From positions 36,797,994 to 36,861,993 of the forward strand of contig CM067355.1 in NCBI GenBank assembly GCA_034190875.2: DNA of 64,000 bases, in the 5' to 3' direction. Source of the stretch: Urechis unicinctus. Taxonomy: Eukaryota; Annelida; Polychaeta; Xenopneusta; Urechidae. The position numbers and the translations under genes were made by a program. This document shows, one piece after another, positions 49,726 to 61,754 of this stretch. The notes under the pieces are model-generated. The model made no database searches. It worked only from the letters and a program-made list of their open reading frames with translations, and was not told the DNA's origin. Numbering within the stretch: position 1 is the stretch's first letter; each line of letters begins with the position of its first letter.

Positions 49726-52130
49726 ATTCTTTAAATCACTCTTCTACAAACAGATTGTTTGTCATTTTCTTATGCATACAAATGTTGAAAATAAATCACA
49801 TCATTAACAGCATTTAATTCCTCATGAAATTGGCAAAAATTGTCATTAGTATATACAGACAGAAAGAAGTACAGAATATTTACAGATCACAGTGTGAGAT
49901 CACCTTAGTTGGCCATATACAGTGAATATACTCCATTACCAGTGTTTCCACATGTCTGATATGTATCTAGTATACATAAGGTGGTTGATAGGCTTAGAAC
50001 CAAGCATAAAACCAGTTGTACATGCATTTAATTTAACAGTCAGATCTTCCATATACAAGTTGATTGGAAAGGGTGACAGTATGCCTTCTTGTCTGACACC
50101 ATTGTTAACATGAAAAAGTTCTTAGAAAGTACTGCCCAATTTAGCAACAATATTCTGTTGACCCTACCAATATACTAATAACCTAACGAGACATTTCAAG
50201 AAATAATTTCTTGCTATTAATTCTATCAAAAGCTTTTGAAGCTTATGTTATTTGTTTGAAAACATACAAATACAGTGGAGCCTGAGTTTAGATAGTTAAA
50301 ATATCTTTCAAGGCATACGTACACATATCTGTAGTGGTTTTGTTTAAAGCCAAACTGTTTTTCACATGTAAAAATATGCATTTCTTTAGTTCCTGTGGAC
50401 AATATATTCCAAATGACAGCCAGCTTAAAAATGATTGAATAAAAAGTTGACTAGTTCACTATAATACTCAGCAGGTACTTTACTTGGGAATGCTAATTCT
50501 GCCAAAATGTTTTTATAACTGATTAATCAAACAAATATGTTCTTAAGTACTATAACAAGTAAAATCTCAAAATTATCTACTTACTTATTATTAGAGGGAA
50601 TTAGTAGAAGGTGTTTGTTATTTGTTTGATATAAAACAAACATGATGCTTGTTGGTTCAGCCATTTCATTATAGTACTACATTCAGTCAATCAATGAAAC
50701 AACCAAATTAGATTTTCAAGACTTCTCTTGTCATGTTCGTGCCAGGAGTGATCACCTACAAAGGCATAAAACAGGACCTTTATTAATAGCCCATCAGCAT
50801 TTCACAGGAATCACTTTGCAACATAGCCCTGCAAGGGTACACATACCACGAAATTGATACCTAATTAGGTCACTGAGGTAACCAAAACCAATCCCATTCT
50901 TTTTTCAAAGAGGACAATAATTATTGATTGGATAACTCTCACTTTTCTAGCTGGGGTCAATAAATCACGAAATTGATACCTAATTATTGCATTGAGGTAA
51001 CCAAAACCAATCCCATTCTTTTTTCAAAGAGGAAAATAATTATTGATTGGATAATTCTCACTTTTCTATCTGGGGTCAATAAATCATCCGAATGTAGAGC
51101 CATTGTAGACCTTGTTAATATTTGTAACATGATGACCCTACTGGACTTAATATAATCTATTACAAGCTATTTCAAATAGGACTAGAATCACTAATTGAAT
51201 AATTACCACTTTTCTAATTGTGTTCAATATATCATAAGTGTCTAGAATCTTGGTTAAGTGTCCTCCTGCCATAAATACCCTCCTCGGTAGTGTATGTCAC
51301 ATGAATGCTCTACAGTCTACTGGACATAGCCCTGCAAGGTTACACATATCGCGAAATTGATACCTAATTAGTTCACTTAAGTCACCCAAACCACCCTCTC
51401 CATTTAATATTGAACCAAAGATCTTGTAAAGATTATAACCAAATCTTTGATTGAACCCTGGGTTATCTGTCAATTCTGTTTGGAACTGTATATATTCAAT
51501 ATGGATGAAGTATCTCAGTTCTCACCTCTAGACTACTGTCAAAATCTATCCATTGTAAACGCAATGTGGGCCGGAGTATTTCAAATAATTGTCAGCACGA
51601 CATTTAAACCAAACCACGTTCCCTTATTCCGCAAAAGAGAGATTAAATATAATTTGTCGATACAATTTATGACTTACATTTCTGTGCAGCTGACGTTTGA
51701 CATATCATAGATTTTAGGTTGTAACGGGCGAAGCTTTTTTTATACAAAACTGTATCGCCATCATCTGAATGAATGACTGACTATTTTCCTGTGATATTTA
51801 GCAGACGTTATACTTTGCACGTGACACAAATGCCACGTAAACATCATCGACCCGAGGACATGTGTTCGCTGTCATGTTGGCAGTGTCTGGCAAAATATGG
51901 TCGCGAGCGAAATATCTCGCTTCGCAGACAGATTGTAGTCTCATCCGGCCAATTGTATAAACATTGCTAAAGTTTACGTGTAAATGGAAAAGCTTGTCGA
52001 TTTATCTCTCATTTAATTTTATTATGAGCTATAATAATAATAAAATCACAAACAAAACACAAACTGTGTCGGCCATATTTAAGTCATTATTAAGAACATA
52101 AGTCACCGTCGAAGGTGTCTCAGCTTTGAG
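49726..52130. other. non-coding interior of nested transposon
   Basis: AT-rich. 50847-51080 holds a tandem duplication of a 119-bp unit (cacgaaattgatacctaatt), with a partial third copy near 51349. No gene recognised. Confidence 0.5.
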
Positions 52131-52650
52131 CACGTTTTGAGTCAAAACTTAAACTTAAGTTTGTTGGTGAATACCGCTAAGTCGAGGCTCAGCGTTTTTA
52201 GACAAAACTTAGACTTAAGTCGGTTGGTGAATACAGCCCCTGGAGGTATCCAACGCCTACCGAGGCCGTCATCAAGACCCAACATTGCTACTACTCCTTC
52301 TGATCTGTGCACAGCCCCATTATCAGGAACTGGTAGGGTAATAACCCCATTTACAGTATCAACCTCCAAACTGAGACCCATATCTATAATTACGCCAGAG
52401 GTCAGGTTTTAATTGGACAGATTTTCTTCCTCCTGGAGTTCTTGACCGCTGTACAATGCTCTCGTTTGATTCGAAATTGTACCAGCCCACAGTATACGGG
52501 ATTGACCTTAGGCCTGCACATAGATCACCTGCACTGTTGTCAATAGGATTTTGCAGTGTCAGAGTTTGATACATATCACTATAAATACAAACGCCTTTAG
52601 ATTCAATAGGGATGCTACATACAAACCAGGACCTCTGTACCCACCCCAAA

Positions 52651-53363
52651 TAGTAGCGTTTAAGGTTGAGTTCTCCAGCCTATTTGAACACTACGTGGTG
52701 CAAAACATAAGCGGCGACATACAATACTGGCAGAACAAGGTAATTTTTTTTGTATGGTGCGCAACCTCCAGCTATGGTGTATCTGTGTTGGACTACCTTA
52801 ACTCTGGAGTTCCACCAATAAGAGATCTTTATAGGTTTCACTTGTATAACACAATTCAGAGGCTTCTGAACGAAATGAGGGTTGCACTACCAAATGACGC
52901 TACACGGTCAGCCACTGAAAATACCTTTGACAAGAGAATCTACCATGAACTCTGCCATGAGTTTAGTGTTGCCGAAAATACCGATTGGAGGATAGAAAGT
53001 GGAAACCAGGGCTTCGGGCGGATCTACTTCACCGACCCCGAGACAGTAGTACAGCCAATCATTCATTACGGCAACCCTAACTTGTACAAAGTCGGAAGGC
53101 ATGTGTTTATCAAACCAACAGACGGCTTTGTTTTCCAGGGCGGCTCGCTACATGCTTATTACATAAAACAAGATATTGCGGGTGCAAGCACTGACTGGAG
53201 TACTTACATTCTACAAAAATCTGAGGGGTTCACAGCCCCAGGTATCTCACGGATTAACGACAGCATTCGAACCTATGGTTGGGCTATACTTGGTGCTCAA
53301 GCGCAGACCCGATCAGGGATACTAGGTAAAGGCACATCCCCAAACCATCACGGACAATATTAG
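52651..53363 (+). pseudogene. conserved Polinton protein of unknown function, copy C
   Basis: Homologue of 33619-34860 in the opposite direction, with GFGRIYFTDPETVVQPIIHY, DGFVFQGGSLHAYYIKQD and NDSIRTYGWAILGAQAQTRS. The N-terminal half (FSSLFEHYVVQNISGD, LYNTIQRLLNEMRVALP) is better kept here than in B. The C-terminal part is missing. Function unknown. Confidence 0.5.
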
Positions 53364-53369
53364 ACCCAC

Positions 53370-53700
53370 CGGAATGACTAGCTATTGTTCCAAGTGAAAG
53401 TGGTTTTCTGGTAAGATTGTTTACTATCCTTACTTCAGGGTAGTCCTTCAAACGTAACTCTCCTACAACAAGCTCAAACTTTGTATAATCACGGCCAAGG
53501 CTGGGTATGTGACCATTTTCAGATAAAACATCGTAATAGCCATCGACGGCGCCTATAACGACCTGTGGTAATTCATTCATCTCAATGCCCTCCTCTGGCA
53601 GAGAGTTGCATGCTACACTAGCACCAGGGTCAGTTAAGTTAGTATACTCCTCCCATCCAGTGTCCCACTCCTCAGCCCCTTCAACTGCTGCGTCTTCAAC
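53370..53700 (-). pseudogene. small Polinton gene present only in C
   Basis: The minus frame starts in an acidic stretch (EEWDTGWEEYTNLTDPG) and continues with VIGAVDGYYDVLSENG and LRLKDYPEVRIVNNLTRKPL. I see no counterpart at the matching place in Polinton B. Function unknown. Confidence 0.35.
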
Positions 53701-53829
53701 TTTTAGTTATCAAACTCCATGTTACTGTATTTAAGATATATTTGCTATAATTTAACATACATTATAACGAGTGCTTATGGACTCAAACTAAACCCATACT
53801 GCTGGATACGCGAGCCTCTTGGGTTGAAA

Positions 53830-54818
53830 GGCGTGTGACATTCTGTAGTTACTACAAACAATCCAAGCACTATTGACCACAACCAACAACTGCTGGTCCG
53901 CATTCCCAATCTAGGTGCAGTCGAAGTCATTATCCCGGGGATACTATGGCTGGCCTTAACATTCACGCTGACCTCGACCGACGCTAAATGCTGCTTTGGG
54001 CATAACCTGGGCTGCACAGTGGTTAAGAAAATGACAATCAAGATTTCTGGCAATGAGGTCCATCGATGACAGCGATGTGTACCACTGCTACCACGGACTG
54101 CACAGGAGAAACAGGGCCTCTTGTATCAGGGCATTCACACATCAGATGACGAAAATGTGACTAAGATACGAATGGTGGCAGGAGACAAGGTAGGAGATAA
54201 AGCAATAGCTGATGCCTATGGCAACCGATTCTATATTTCGCTTGACTTTGAACACCTCGACAGCCACATGGCATTCTACAAGAGTACGCTTGGTGACAAA
54301 CTGGAATATGAGCCGTGGGATTCATGCAACGGGCGACACCAGCGCCAGCTACTCAATCGATGGCATCTCATTATAGTATGACATGGTTACACAACCAGAG
54401 TTGGCCCGCATGATCCACACCCAGTACATAGGTCGGCTCTCAATTATGTATGAGCGCGTGCTCTGCCACAGGAAGCTTTCATACAATAAGAGTGACACAC
54501 TGTGGTACATCAACCTGAACGTGCCAACTTGCAGCATGAAGGGCATCTGACTGCACTTTGGAGACCCAGCAAATGCCTCATTCGCCAGGAAGACAGTCGT
54601 TCTACAATCCTAAGATTACAAAAATCGAGGTGATTATTGAAGGCATCCCCAACCAACTTTATGCCCAAGGCATGCGTGACTACCAGCAGTGGGATGAAGT
54701 GAAGAAGCAACGAATAAACGAGACCCCAGTAGCAATGGCTGTAATAGACTTGGCATTGGCGCAAGTGTCGCAAAGAGAGTACCTAACCAGCAAGTATGCT
54801 CTGTGGCTCGACTTAAAG
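53830..54818 (+). pseudogene. major capsid protein, Polinton C
   Basis: Homologue of the capsid gene of B, with VVTTNNPSTIDHN, VVKKMTIKISGNEV, IADAYGNRFYISLDFEHLDS, TLWYINLNVP and KYALWLDL. The end is cut by the insert beginning near 54819. Broken in several places. Confidence 0.6.
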
Positions 54819-55845
54819 GGAAATGCTACAGTTCACTGCCGCGCCACCCAGCGGCCGTCGCGTAACTGCGCGTCCTTCGGCGGGAACCACCTTTGACGCG
54901 CTGCGCACATTTTCGCGCCCGGTGCGACCGCGTCTGCACCGCAACGAGTTGGTTTCAAAGAAATTTGTGCGCACATAGCGGCGAATTATTTCCTTTGAGT
55001 TTAGTTCAAAGTCACACCTCATGTACGACACTGGTCAATTTCTTTTTATGGAGGTTCGAATATTGTAATACACCGCACTCAGGGAATACAACCGAAAACC
55101 CATTGTGGCTTCCCATAGACTACGTGAACCTATTATTTTTTAACTTCTGCTCATAGTACACATATACCAATGCACAATATTACCAAGTTTAGTTCAAATG
55201 TCACTGGTCAATTTCTTTTATGGAGGTTCGAATATTGTAATACACCGCACTCAAGGAATGCAACCGAAAACCCATTGTGGCTTCCCATAGACTACGTGAA
55301 CCTATTATTTTTTTAATTTCTGCTCATAGTACATATACCACTGCACAATATTACCAAGTTTAGTTCAAATGTCACTGGTCAAATTTTTTTTATGGAGGAT
55401 GTACACCATTCTAGAGAAAAAATAACAATAAATTCATAAACAGCTAGCCGTAGGGTGCGGCGAGAAATCATTTTTTTCTTGATTTTTTGTAAAGCAGATA
55501 TTGTGCTGTCTGTATGTTAAATATAATGCAATTCGATGTATGAACTTTTCTTTAGAACCAAAATTTTATCAAATTATCATAATTCCCATTGGCTTAACAT
55601 GTGGATCTTAAATTCGCCATACTCAGAAATTTACACCAGTGACCTATACTTTTTATTTTACATTTCGTTAGCTTTATATATGAGCTTACTCTCTGCAAAA
55701 AATCGTAAAAATCTGGGCACGAATTTAGAACTGTCGCAATTGTCTTTAAGGACGAGTGATGATAACAAAAAAAACCGGGGTGGCTGGTGAATTGAACGTC
55801 TACTTGTATGTTGTACGTGTTGTATGTGGTTGATCCAGGGGAGCG
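54819..55845. mobile_element. unidentified ~1 kb insert in Polinton C
   Basis: Capsid homology ends at ~54818 and Polinton homology resumes near 55850. The insert has a GC-rich start and then two full copies and one partial copy of a ~170-bp tandem unit (agtttagttcaaatgtcact at ~55187 and ~55357). No genes or clear inverted ends. Family unknown. Confidence 0.5.
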
Positions 55846-55849
55846 GATC

Positions 55850-56215
55850 CATGATTGCTAGAGGTTTTTCTACAATTGTTTAAAGAGCGAGGCTATCCTG
55901 TACATGACTGTTCGGCTACAGAGGCCCTAACCAAGAAGAAAGAAGTTATCCTAACTGGCCTTTTGCGGCCACCATGCGCAGCAAAGTGTCTGGGTCCTCA
56001 GCTAAAAGTACAATTCTCTGCTGCAGGACCTACGTGAGCAGACCCGCTGAGTGGTGCTCTTTCACACCAACGACCGTGACTCATTTGAAGAATTATGTGA
56101 TCCAAACACGGGAGGAACGAGCCGCAGTACGCCAGCTACTAGCAAAGACCAATCACCCAAAACTGCTGCTGAAGACTGATCAACCTGCTGCATATGCCGT
56201 CGATTGATGCGATAA
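55850..56215 (+). pseudogene. small Polinton gene after the capsid, copy C
   Basis: Overlapping plus frames carry VFLQLFKERGYPVHDCSAT and VVLFHTNDRDSFEELCDP, and a similar stretch lies at about 31975-32105 in B. Function unknown. Broken. Confidence 0.35.
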
Positions 56216-56333
56216 TGACCTTGATAGCAGCCGCTGCCGCGGTTGCAAGGCTAGGTAAAATTATATCCTAGTTATGTCCTGCACACGCTTGGTTCAACAA
56301 TATATTAGACTTTGAAAGTGTATACGTATATTT

Positions 56334-56670
56334 ATGGATCCTGATTCCCTCATTGATCAACTACTCCCTGCACAGGTCGTTAAGTCCACGGCTAGCCTAG
56401 TGGCCAGCGCGCCAGAACCCAGAGGGGACAATGCTTCTAGGAGAAATAGGCTTGCTGCTGTCATAGCTGGGGGTCAGGTCTGTCGGTACCTTGGTGAGCA
56501 GCGCCTTACAATTGACTAGGTTGAATTAATGTCTGACAAATAGATCATAAAGCTGTATGTGAGATACGTGGCCTGGCTTAGTGCTAGCATGACGCGCACT
56601 CAAGGTCAGGCAGTGCTACAGCTGTACTCAGGTATTGCTTGTATGTTTCTATCAATCCCACCATAACACC
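56334..56670 (+). pseudogene. Polinton small acidic/amphipathic protein, copy C
   Basis: Homologue of 31640-31971, with RNRLAAVIAGGQ and later IIKLYVRYVAWLSASMTR. It starts MDPDSLIDQLLP. Broken. Its order after the capsid gene matches Polinton B. Confidence 0.45.
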
Positions 56671-56775
56671 AGCTCAAGCTAATTACAGACCTTGAGGCCG
56701 ACCCGTTAGTTGGGCACACGCTAAGCCCTGCTACTTGTGAGCTATATCATCGCAAAGTATAAATTAAATGGGTCA

Positions 56776-57370
56776 TATTTAACTGGTTTTGGAGGGCCAC
56801 AAACGGTGGAGTTGACATCGTGAATGGAATCATCTTCCTTATTTTAAACATTCACAACATAATACAGAAAAAGAAGATCGTCATTATATATAAGTTTATG
56901 ATTAGATTGGATTCATGTCACAACAGCTTAATATGTGCCATTCTTGCCTCCAGTGTAAGATACAAATCTAGTATAAGGAAACATTGGCATAACTTACTTT
57001 ATATTCATAGCTAATGTCATGTATTATGTAGTATGCGTTCCTCACTATCTCAATATGGACCAATTTTTTTTATGTAAATGTTGAGTCTGCAATAAAGTTT
57101 TTATTATTATTATTATTAAACTCCAGAAAATAGATCGTCACAAGTAAAAGTCAGTTCATAACAGCGCGCGTGCAGCGTTAATGGGATAACAAAAATCCAA
57201 CAGCTTTTAAACTGAGATGCACCCTTTTAATTTTTCATATCTTTAATAAATGATGATAAGCAAACACAAATATTTTTTGAGGGTGACATAAATAATCATG
57301 GTTCTTTTCAAAACGAAACAGCAACTACATAATATAGACTAATCGTCGCCACCCAGAGGCCTTTAGTGAC
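56776..57370. other. intergenic, then 3' flank of FUT-4 relic
   Basis: No gene up to ~57117, where an ATT repeat (attattattatta) follows gcaataaagttttt, possibly the 3' end of an old retroposed sequence. 57118-57370 matches the FUT 3' flank on the minus strand. Confidence 0.45.
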
Positions 57371-58394
57371 TCACCACATCCGGGTGGTTCTATTGGGGAG
57401 AGATGGGGGTAAATGCACCCAGTCTGTCAAGTTTTTGTCAGACTTTATATGAACTAATCTTAATGCCAGGAGTAAGATATCCAGCCCACCAACTAAATAT
57501 CCCGAAGCTTAAAATCATATGATCACACTTATACAGCAATGCGAAGTCGTCTGCGTAATCACTAAATGAAGAGAAGACAATGTGTGTGTTGTTTCCTCTC
57601 TTCACATGTTCCTTCGCCCATTCCTCCCCATTTGTCGCCACAACAAAGGAAACATTGGGCCCGTATTTGTCCACAAATAAGTCAATGGCTAGAAGAAAAT
57701 ACGACGAATGCAATGCAATTCCCATAGGAGTATAATCACCTTGTTGGATGTGTTTGCCAACAACTATATAAGTTACAGTAGATATGTCAAGAAAAGCATT
57801 GGTATGTTGGAGATATTCATCCTTAGGAATAAATTCACTCCTTATTAATGATCCGATTTTATGAAAATAATGATCAGAAGTGGTGATGGCTCATCCTGTA
57901 CCTTGAAAGTATCCGTCAAGTCAAATGTTCACATGGCTGTCACAGGTCGTGTTGAGTTGAGCATGCAAATCCTCGGTCCTGTTGTTATAGCGACAGGCCA
58001 CTTAGCATATCACAGGAAACAAAGGGTAATGCTTAACTTTACTCATGGCAATTTTTACTAGCTTGCTAGGTATTCGAAAAGTGCGTATGATAAGTGCCAT
58101 ATTTCCTGACGCTATCACCGGAGTAAGTCTGTTCCTGGAAGCAATTCCCATTAGAGCGGCATATTGACACATTTGGTTGCCCAGTCGACCTTTTCCTATG
58201 ACGGATATGTGCCCCGTGCACAGGTTAACAGCGCTGTAATCAGTTTTGTTAGGTGTGAGTACGATTCCTGTCTTTAATTACGCGGTTTGGAAGTAATATC
58301 TTTTCTTTACCTGGTATAAACATGCGTACGATGTGAAGATAACAGCCGCAAGTATACAATCTGACCATAACCTGAATTTTAAATCTTTACCCAT
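57371..58394 (-). pseudogene. GT11 fucosyltransferase pseudogene, FUT-4
   Basis: Fourth FUT copy, on the minus strand. The start at 58394 is kept (MGKDLKF), but ~40 bases after it are lost relative to FUT-1. A stop falls soon after the stem (YYFQTA then stop), with more stops and small changes further on. The donor-site motif HIRRGD has become HIQQGD. The 3' half is still open from 57725 to 57438 and close to the other copies. In the middle it shares FUT-1 type variants (DYTPMGIALHSS, IPSK). Upstream homology reaches ~58490. It cannot make an active enzyme. Confidence 0.85.
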
Positions 58395-58499
58395 TTTGAT
58401 ATTGTGTTTTTTAAATAATGTATGTTTTGTATCTCGACTAGTTCCTTATAATCCTGTGAAGTTATTATCATCCGCTAAGTTGACATCCACTTAAATAGT

Positions 58500-60263
58500 G
58501 TTAGAACTCGAATAAAGTACACTTTTGGGTGTCAAATGTCGGAATGGATGGTTTCGTGAGATAGAATGACATGTTCTTAATGGACATGGGGCGTGCCAGA
58601 CTCGTTCAAGTGGACTGATGATGGTTTAGGCGAAACTTTTGGTGAGCTGGTTGCAATATCGCTACACGAGCCTGATCGGGAGCGCTGATAAGGTAATACA
58701 CTGGCCCGAACAAATGGGTTATTGGCCCAGGGCCATCGGGCTATCTAACTTGTCGAGTCCTGGGTGCCATCGTGATAAATGTGTCATCGCATGGTCACGT
58801 AGATGATATGAGGAAACACACTCGGTAGCCCGCATCTGCGTGTTCTTTTCTCATGTCACCCATGTGACCATGTGACAACTAATACACATTGGAATCGCCA
58901 CTCGAGTTGACACGCTACTGCAGTGCGCTATAGTAACACGTGGCAAGCCAAGTCATGGTAACTGCGGACTGCCGTGTGGTGAAGTTTGATAAATCGCCAT
59001 CTCGCCCGATGGCCGGGCTGATAAGGAATATGTCAGGTTGCCTCGGTTGCCCTCTCAACTACCCGTCTCAACCATAACTCATTGGCAGTTCTAACTCAAC
59101 CGACCTCTATCGGCAATGATGTCATTGCTCACAGGTGCTCCAGTCTGTAACAATATGTAAGCATATTGGAATTACAGGTTTTTTATGAATCGAGTGTCTG
59201 TGTCTTGGGCTGAGTGTTACTCAATATTTAGCGGTCTTGGAATTTTCTTAAACATATTTTGATCCAATGAATATTGGACTTTGGAACATGTCTTACCTTC
59301 TGTTGTATGTGTTGTTCGTGGTATGAGAGCAATCAATTATTTAGTGATCCTTTCTGTATTCATTAACTTTTTTTTGATTGATTGCTGCTGTTTCTTTGTA
59401 AAGCTATATTCATATTGGCAGTAATACTCTTGCCAGTGGGTAGAGCATCCCACCTAGAGATATACTGAGTTTCCCCTATCAATCAAGCCCGTCTCGCTGT
59501 TCAATGGGCGATAAACAAAGAACCAACACCAAGCTTTAAACAGCAGCTGACATCCCATTATCTCCTTTGATTGACACGACACAGAGATAAACACAAATGG
59601 ATATATTTATTTCTTGAAATTGCCATTTGACGAATGATTCAGGACTTCACTCCCTGACTAGCATGAAAAACAATAATCCAATCTGATTAGCAAGAATGAA
59701 TAAAACAAATACTCATGTGTACATAAAAACATGGCAAGTGCAGGAGTTGTGCCATTTGTCAAAACTAACGACACATGTACATTACTCCTTATACATTCCT
59801 ATACTCCCATTTGAATACTATAGTTCACTAACAGTCAATATTCAGCTGCATAAGATGATGACGTCATATTGCAAATAGCCATTTGATCACATTTATTAAC
59901 AAGCAACAAACAAGTCGAAGATCAAGGGTTGTTTACAGGGACATCATATGGCGATAAAAGAGGGAGTTAAATATCAAGGAAAATACTAGTTATATCTGCT
60001 AAAATAAAAACATGTGAGGATATTGATTGATTTTGACTTCCATACAGGACTACATCAACAAGTTACGTGAGCAAACAACAACAACAACACAAAATGGCGA
60101 TAAATGGGGGGAAATTATGTAAACAATACAAAGTAAATATTCATGAACGGAACAAATAATACATATATAAGAAAGCAACTTAGAAGCAGGAGACGCGGCG
60201 TTGTTGGTGATAATGAAATGAGATGTGAACGAAATGGCGACAAATGAGCCTTGTCTTATCTAC
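58500..60263. other. intergenic DNA
   Basis: No gene or mobile element is recognised. It lies between the FUT-4 relic and the 3' end of the NLR gene and may include the NLR 3' UTR. Confidence 0.45.
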
Positions 60264-61754
60264 TTACCATGGGACGATACGGCGGAAGTCGTGATAAATG
60301 CTGGGGAGAGAGGGTGGGAGGTGCTGGTAATATGACCCGCTCTCTCGCTCATATATAGGATACAGACCATCATCATCACGATCACCATCAGCAAACAAGA
60401 GTTGTATGACGCCCGTATCTCCCTCAACCACGACCTCCGCATACCTCTTCCCCGCCTCCCTCAACCAGAGACGGGTCATTGGACGCATCAACTTCCTGAT
60501 GACGCCACGAACTTTACCAAGTATAGAGAGCAGACGAACGTCCAGCCCCAAGACACGTATGGAGGATGCATTAACGGCGTGAATCAACGTGATGTAATCT
60601 AACTCGCGCCAGTGGTCGACCCCATCCAGCCAAAGCCGAGTCAGACTGGGTGACGTGCGGATGAGGGACGCCAAGTCGGATGAACGAAGCAGATCATAAT
60701 TGTCATCAGATGAATAACAATCAGATAGCAGATGATCATAACGAGGTGAGATGAAAAGAGAAGTGATGGCAGCCATGGAAGATGACAGGAGACGCATGAA
60801 GTATGAGCTGAGATGTCGACATCTAAACAAGGTGAGTGATGTTATGGATGGATGATTTGTGAGGACATAACTTAGCATCAATCGACTTACTTGTTTATTT
60901 GAGGATGAAGAGGAGGACATGTCACATTGATTCAGCAATAAATGGTTCAAACGACTTGCCACGCGTCTCTCGCTCAGCGCTCGCACCAACTCACCACTCT
61001 CAACCACATACAGCTCCGCGAGAGGAGGACAATGAGTTAGTAAAGTTCTGATGTGTGATGAGGATAATACAGGTTCATAATCAATAGATTTAATGTCATA
61101 ATCAATAGTGTTAAGAAATTCAAGACTCTGTTCATTGCTGGTCGCCATCTCCACTATATCGTCTCCTCGCAGTCCGCACCTCGCCACATTGAGTCCAGTC
61201 AGCTGCCGGCTCTTCATGTCTCCTCCCCGGAGGCCACGGTTCCAACTGATGTCTAGATGAAGCAAACGTCGACAAGACGACGTGACGGCGACTACATCAA
61301 CTGACGTCAGACGACATTCAGGCAAACTCAGGTACTGGAGGGATTCGATTGATGACAAGCAGCTGAGAACTGACGACTGATCTGACATTGACGATGACAA
61401 CCCCACTTGGATACCTCCTATGAACACCGCCCTCAGTTTGCTGAGTCGGCTCAGCTCCACGGCGACGTCCTCCACGGTCTCCTGCGTGATAGCTGACCCG
61501 TAGAAGATGACGCTGGAGATATTGATGAGATGTTGGGCGTTCTCCTCAATGTCTGCGGCCGTCACCTCACCACCACATGTCCGATGCCTCATAGCTGTCG
61601 CCCGCGGACAGTACTTCATGTTGTGGATGCCAGTGACCCGTACTTTGACCAGCGGATCGTTTGTGTCGTGGAATGGATCATGTTGGATGAGTTGATTAGC
61701 TGTCATAAGCTGCTCACTGCTTCCCGACGTCAACCATCTCGTCTTCATCACACA
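60264..61754 (-). CDS. NLR-type gene, leucine-rich-repeat exon
   Basis: Long exon of ~497 codons on the minus strand. The acceptor is TTTGTTACAG then TGTGTGATG, so the exon starts at 61754 in phase 0. It encodes leucine-rich repeats of the NLR/ribonuclease-inhibitor kind: LQYLSLPECRLTSVDVVAV, LLHLDISWNRGLRG, LTGLNVARCGLRGDDIVEM, then LTSLTLFRCRHLS and LTRLWLDGVDHWREL. Such domains sense ligands or fold back on the NACHT ATPase. The frame ends RRIVPW then TAA. The stop overlaps a good splice donor (ATG then GTAAGTA at 60261-60267), so splicing to a further exon outside this frame is possible. A Met inside the preceding intron is not the start. Confidence 0.65.
   Translation of the reverse strand, partial: CVMKTRWLTSGSSEQLMTANQLIQHDPFHDTNDPLVKVRVTGIHNMKYCPRATAMRHRTCGGEVTAADIEENAQHLINISSVIFYGSAITQETVEDVAVELSRLSKLRAVFIGGIQVGLSSSMSDQSSVLSCLSSIESLQYLSLPECRLTSVDVVAVTSSCRRLLHLDISWNRGLRGGDMKSRQLTGLNVARCGLRGDDIVEMATSNEQSLEFLNTIDYDIKSIDYEPVLSSSHIRTLLTHCPPLAELYVVESGELVRALSERRVASRLNHLLLNQCDMSSSSSSNKQVSRLMLSYVLTNHPSITSLTLFRCRHLSSYFMRLLSSSMAAITSLFISPRYDHLLSDCYSSDDNYDLLRSSDLASLIRTSPSLTRLWLDGVDHWRELDYITLIHAVNASSIRVLGLDVRLLSILGKVRGVIRKLMRPMTRLWLREAGKRYAEVVVEGDTGVIQLLFADGDRDDDGLYPIYERESGSYYQHLPPSLPSIYHDFRRIVPW

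Larger units (their letters stand above)
48304..52238. mobile_element. nested DNA transposon with inverted ends, Harbinger-like candidate
   Basis: 3935 bp with imperfect inverted ends: left GCCCGTATTCACCAACC, right end read backwards GGCTGTATTCACCAACC. The flanks repeat CCTGG (48299-48303 and 52239-52243), so up to 5 bp of target duplication; 3 bp would suit Harbinger. Each end carries a second internal copy of the TTGGTGAATAC motif (near 48390-48420 and 52160-52175). Coding remains look like a Myb/SANT-type protein. No transposase gene is recognised, so it is probably non-autonomous or decayed. Confidence 0.65.
47040..52650 (-). pseudogene. fibre-like gene of Polinton C, split by a transposon
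   Basis: Fossil. The N-terminal part is at ~52240-52650 (IDNSAGDLCAGLR, VGWYNFES), the middle at 48014-48300 (SFADIITTNIANP), and two knob-type modules at ~47670-47990 and 47043-47530. The second module keeps the collar GTITGDLEMRDNKIVQLA and the knob core AIAVFSVINGTFQSVGIS. The nested transposon sits between the first and middle parts. Two knob modules in a row are not seen in Polinton B. Confidence 0.5.
47010..56775. mobile_element. Polinton/Maverick C, inverted partial fossil
   Basis: Older, broken partial Polinton lying in the opposite direction to B. Parts from left to right: fibre-like gene (minus), conserved unknown (plus), an extra small gene (minus), capsid gene (plus), and small proteins (plus). 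Polymerase and integrase are not seen. It is interrupted by a nested DNA transposon (48304-52238) and by another insert (about 54819-55845). Protein-level differences from B are large, so this is an independent insertion. Many breaks (ten or more). Its ends are set by loss of homology to B, not by termini. Confidence 0.75.
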
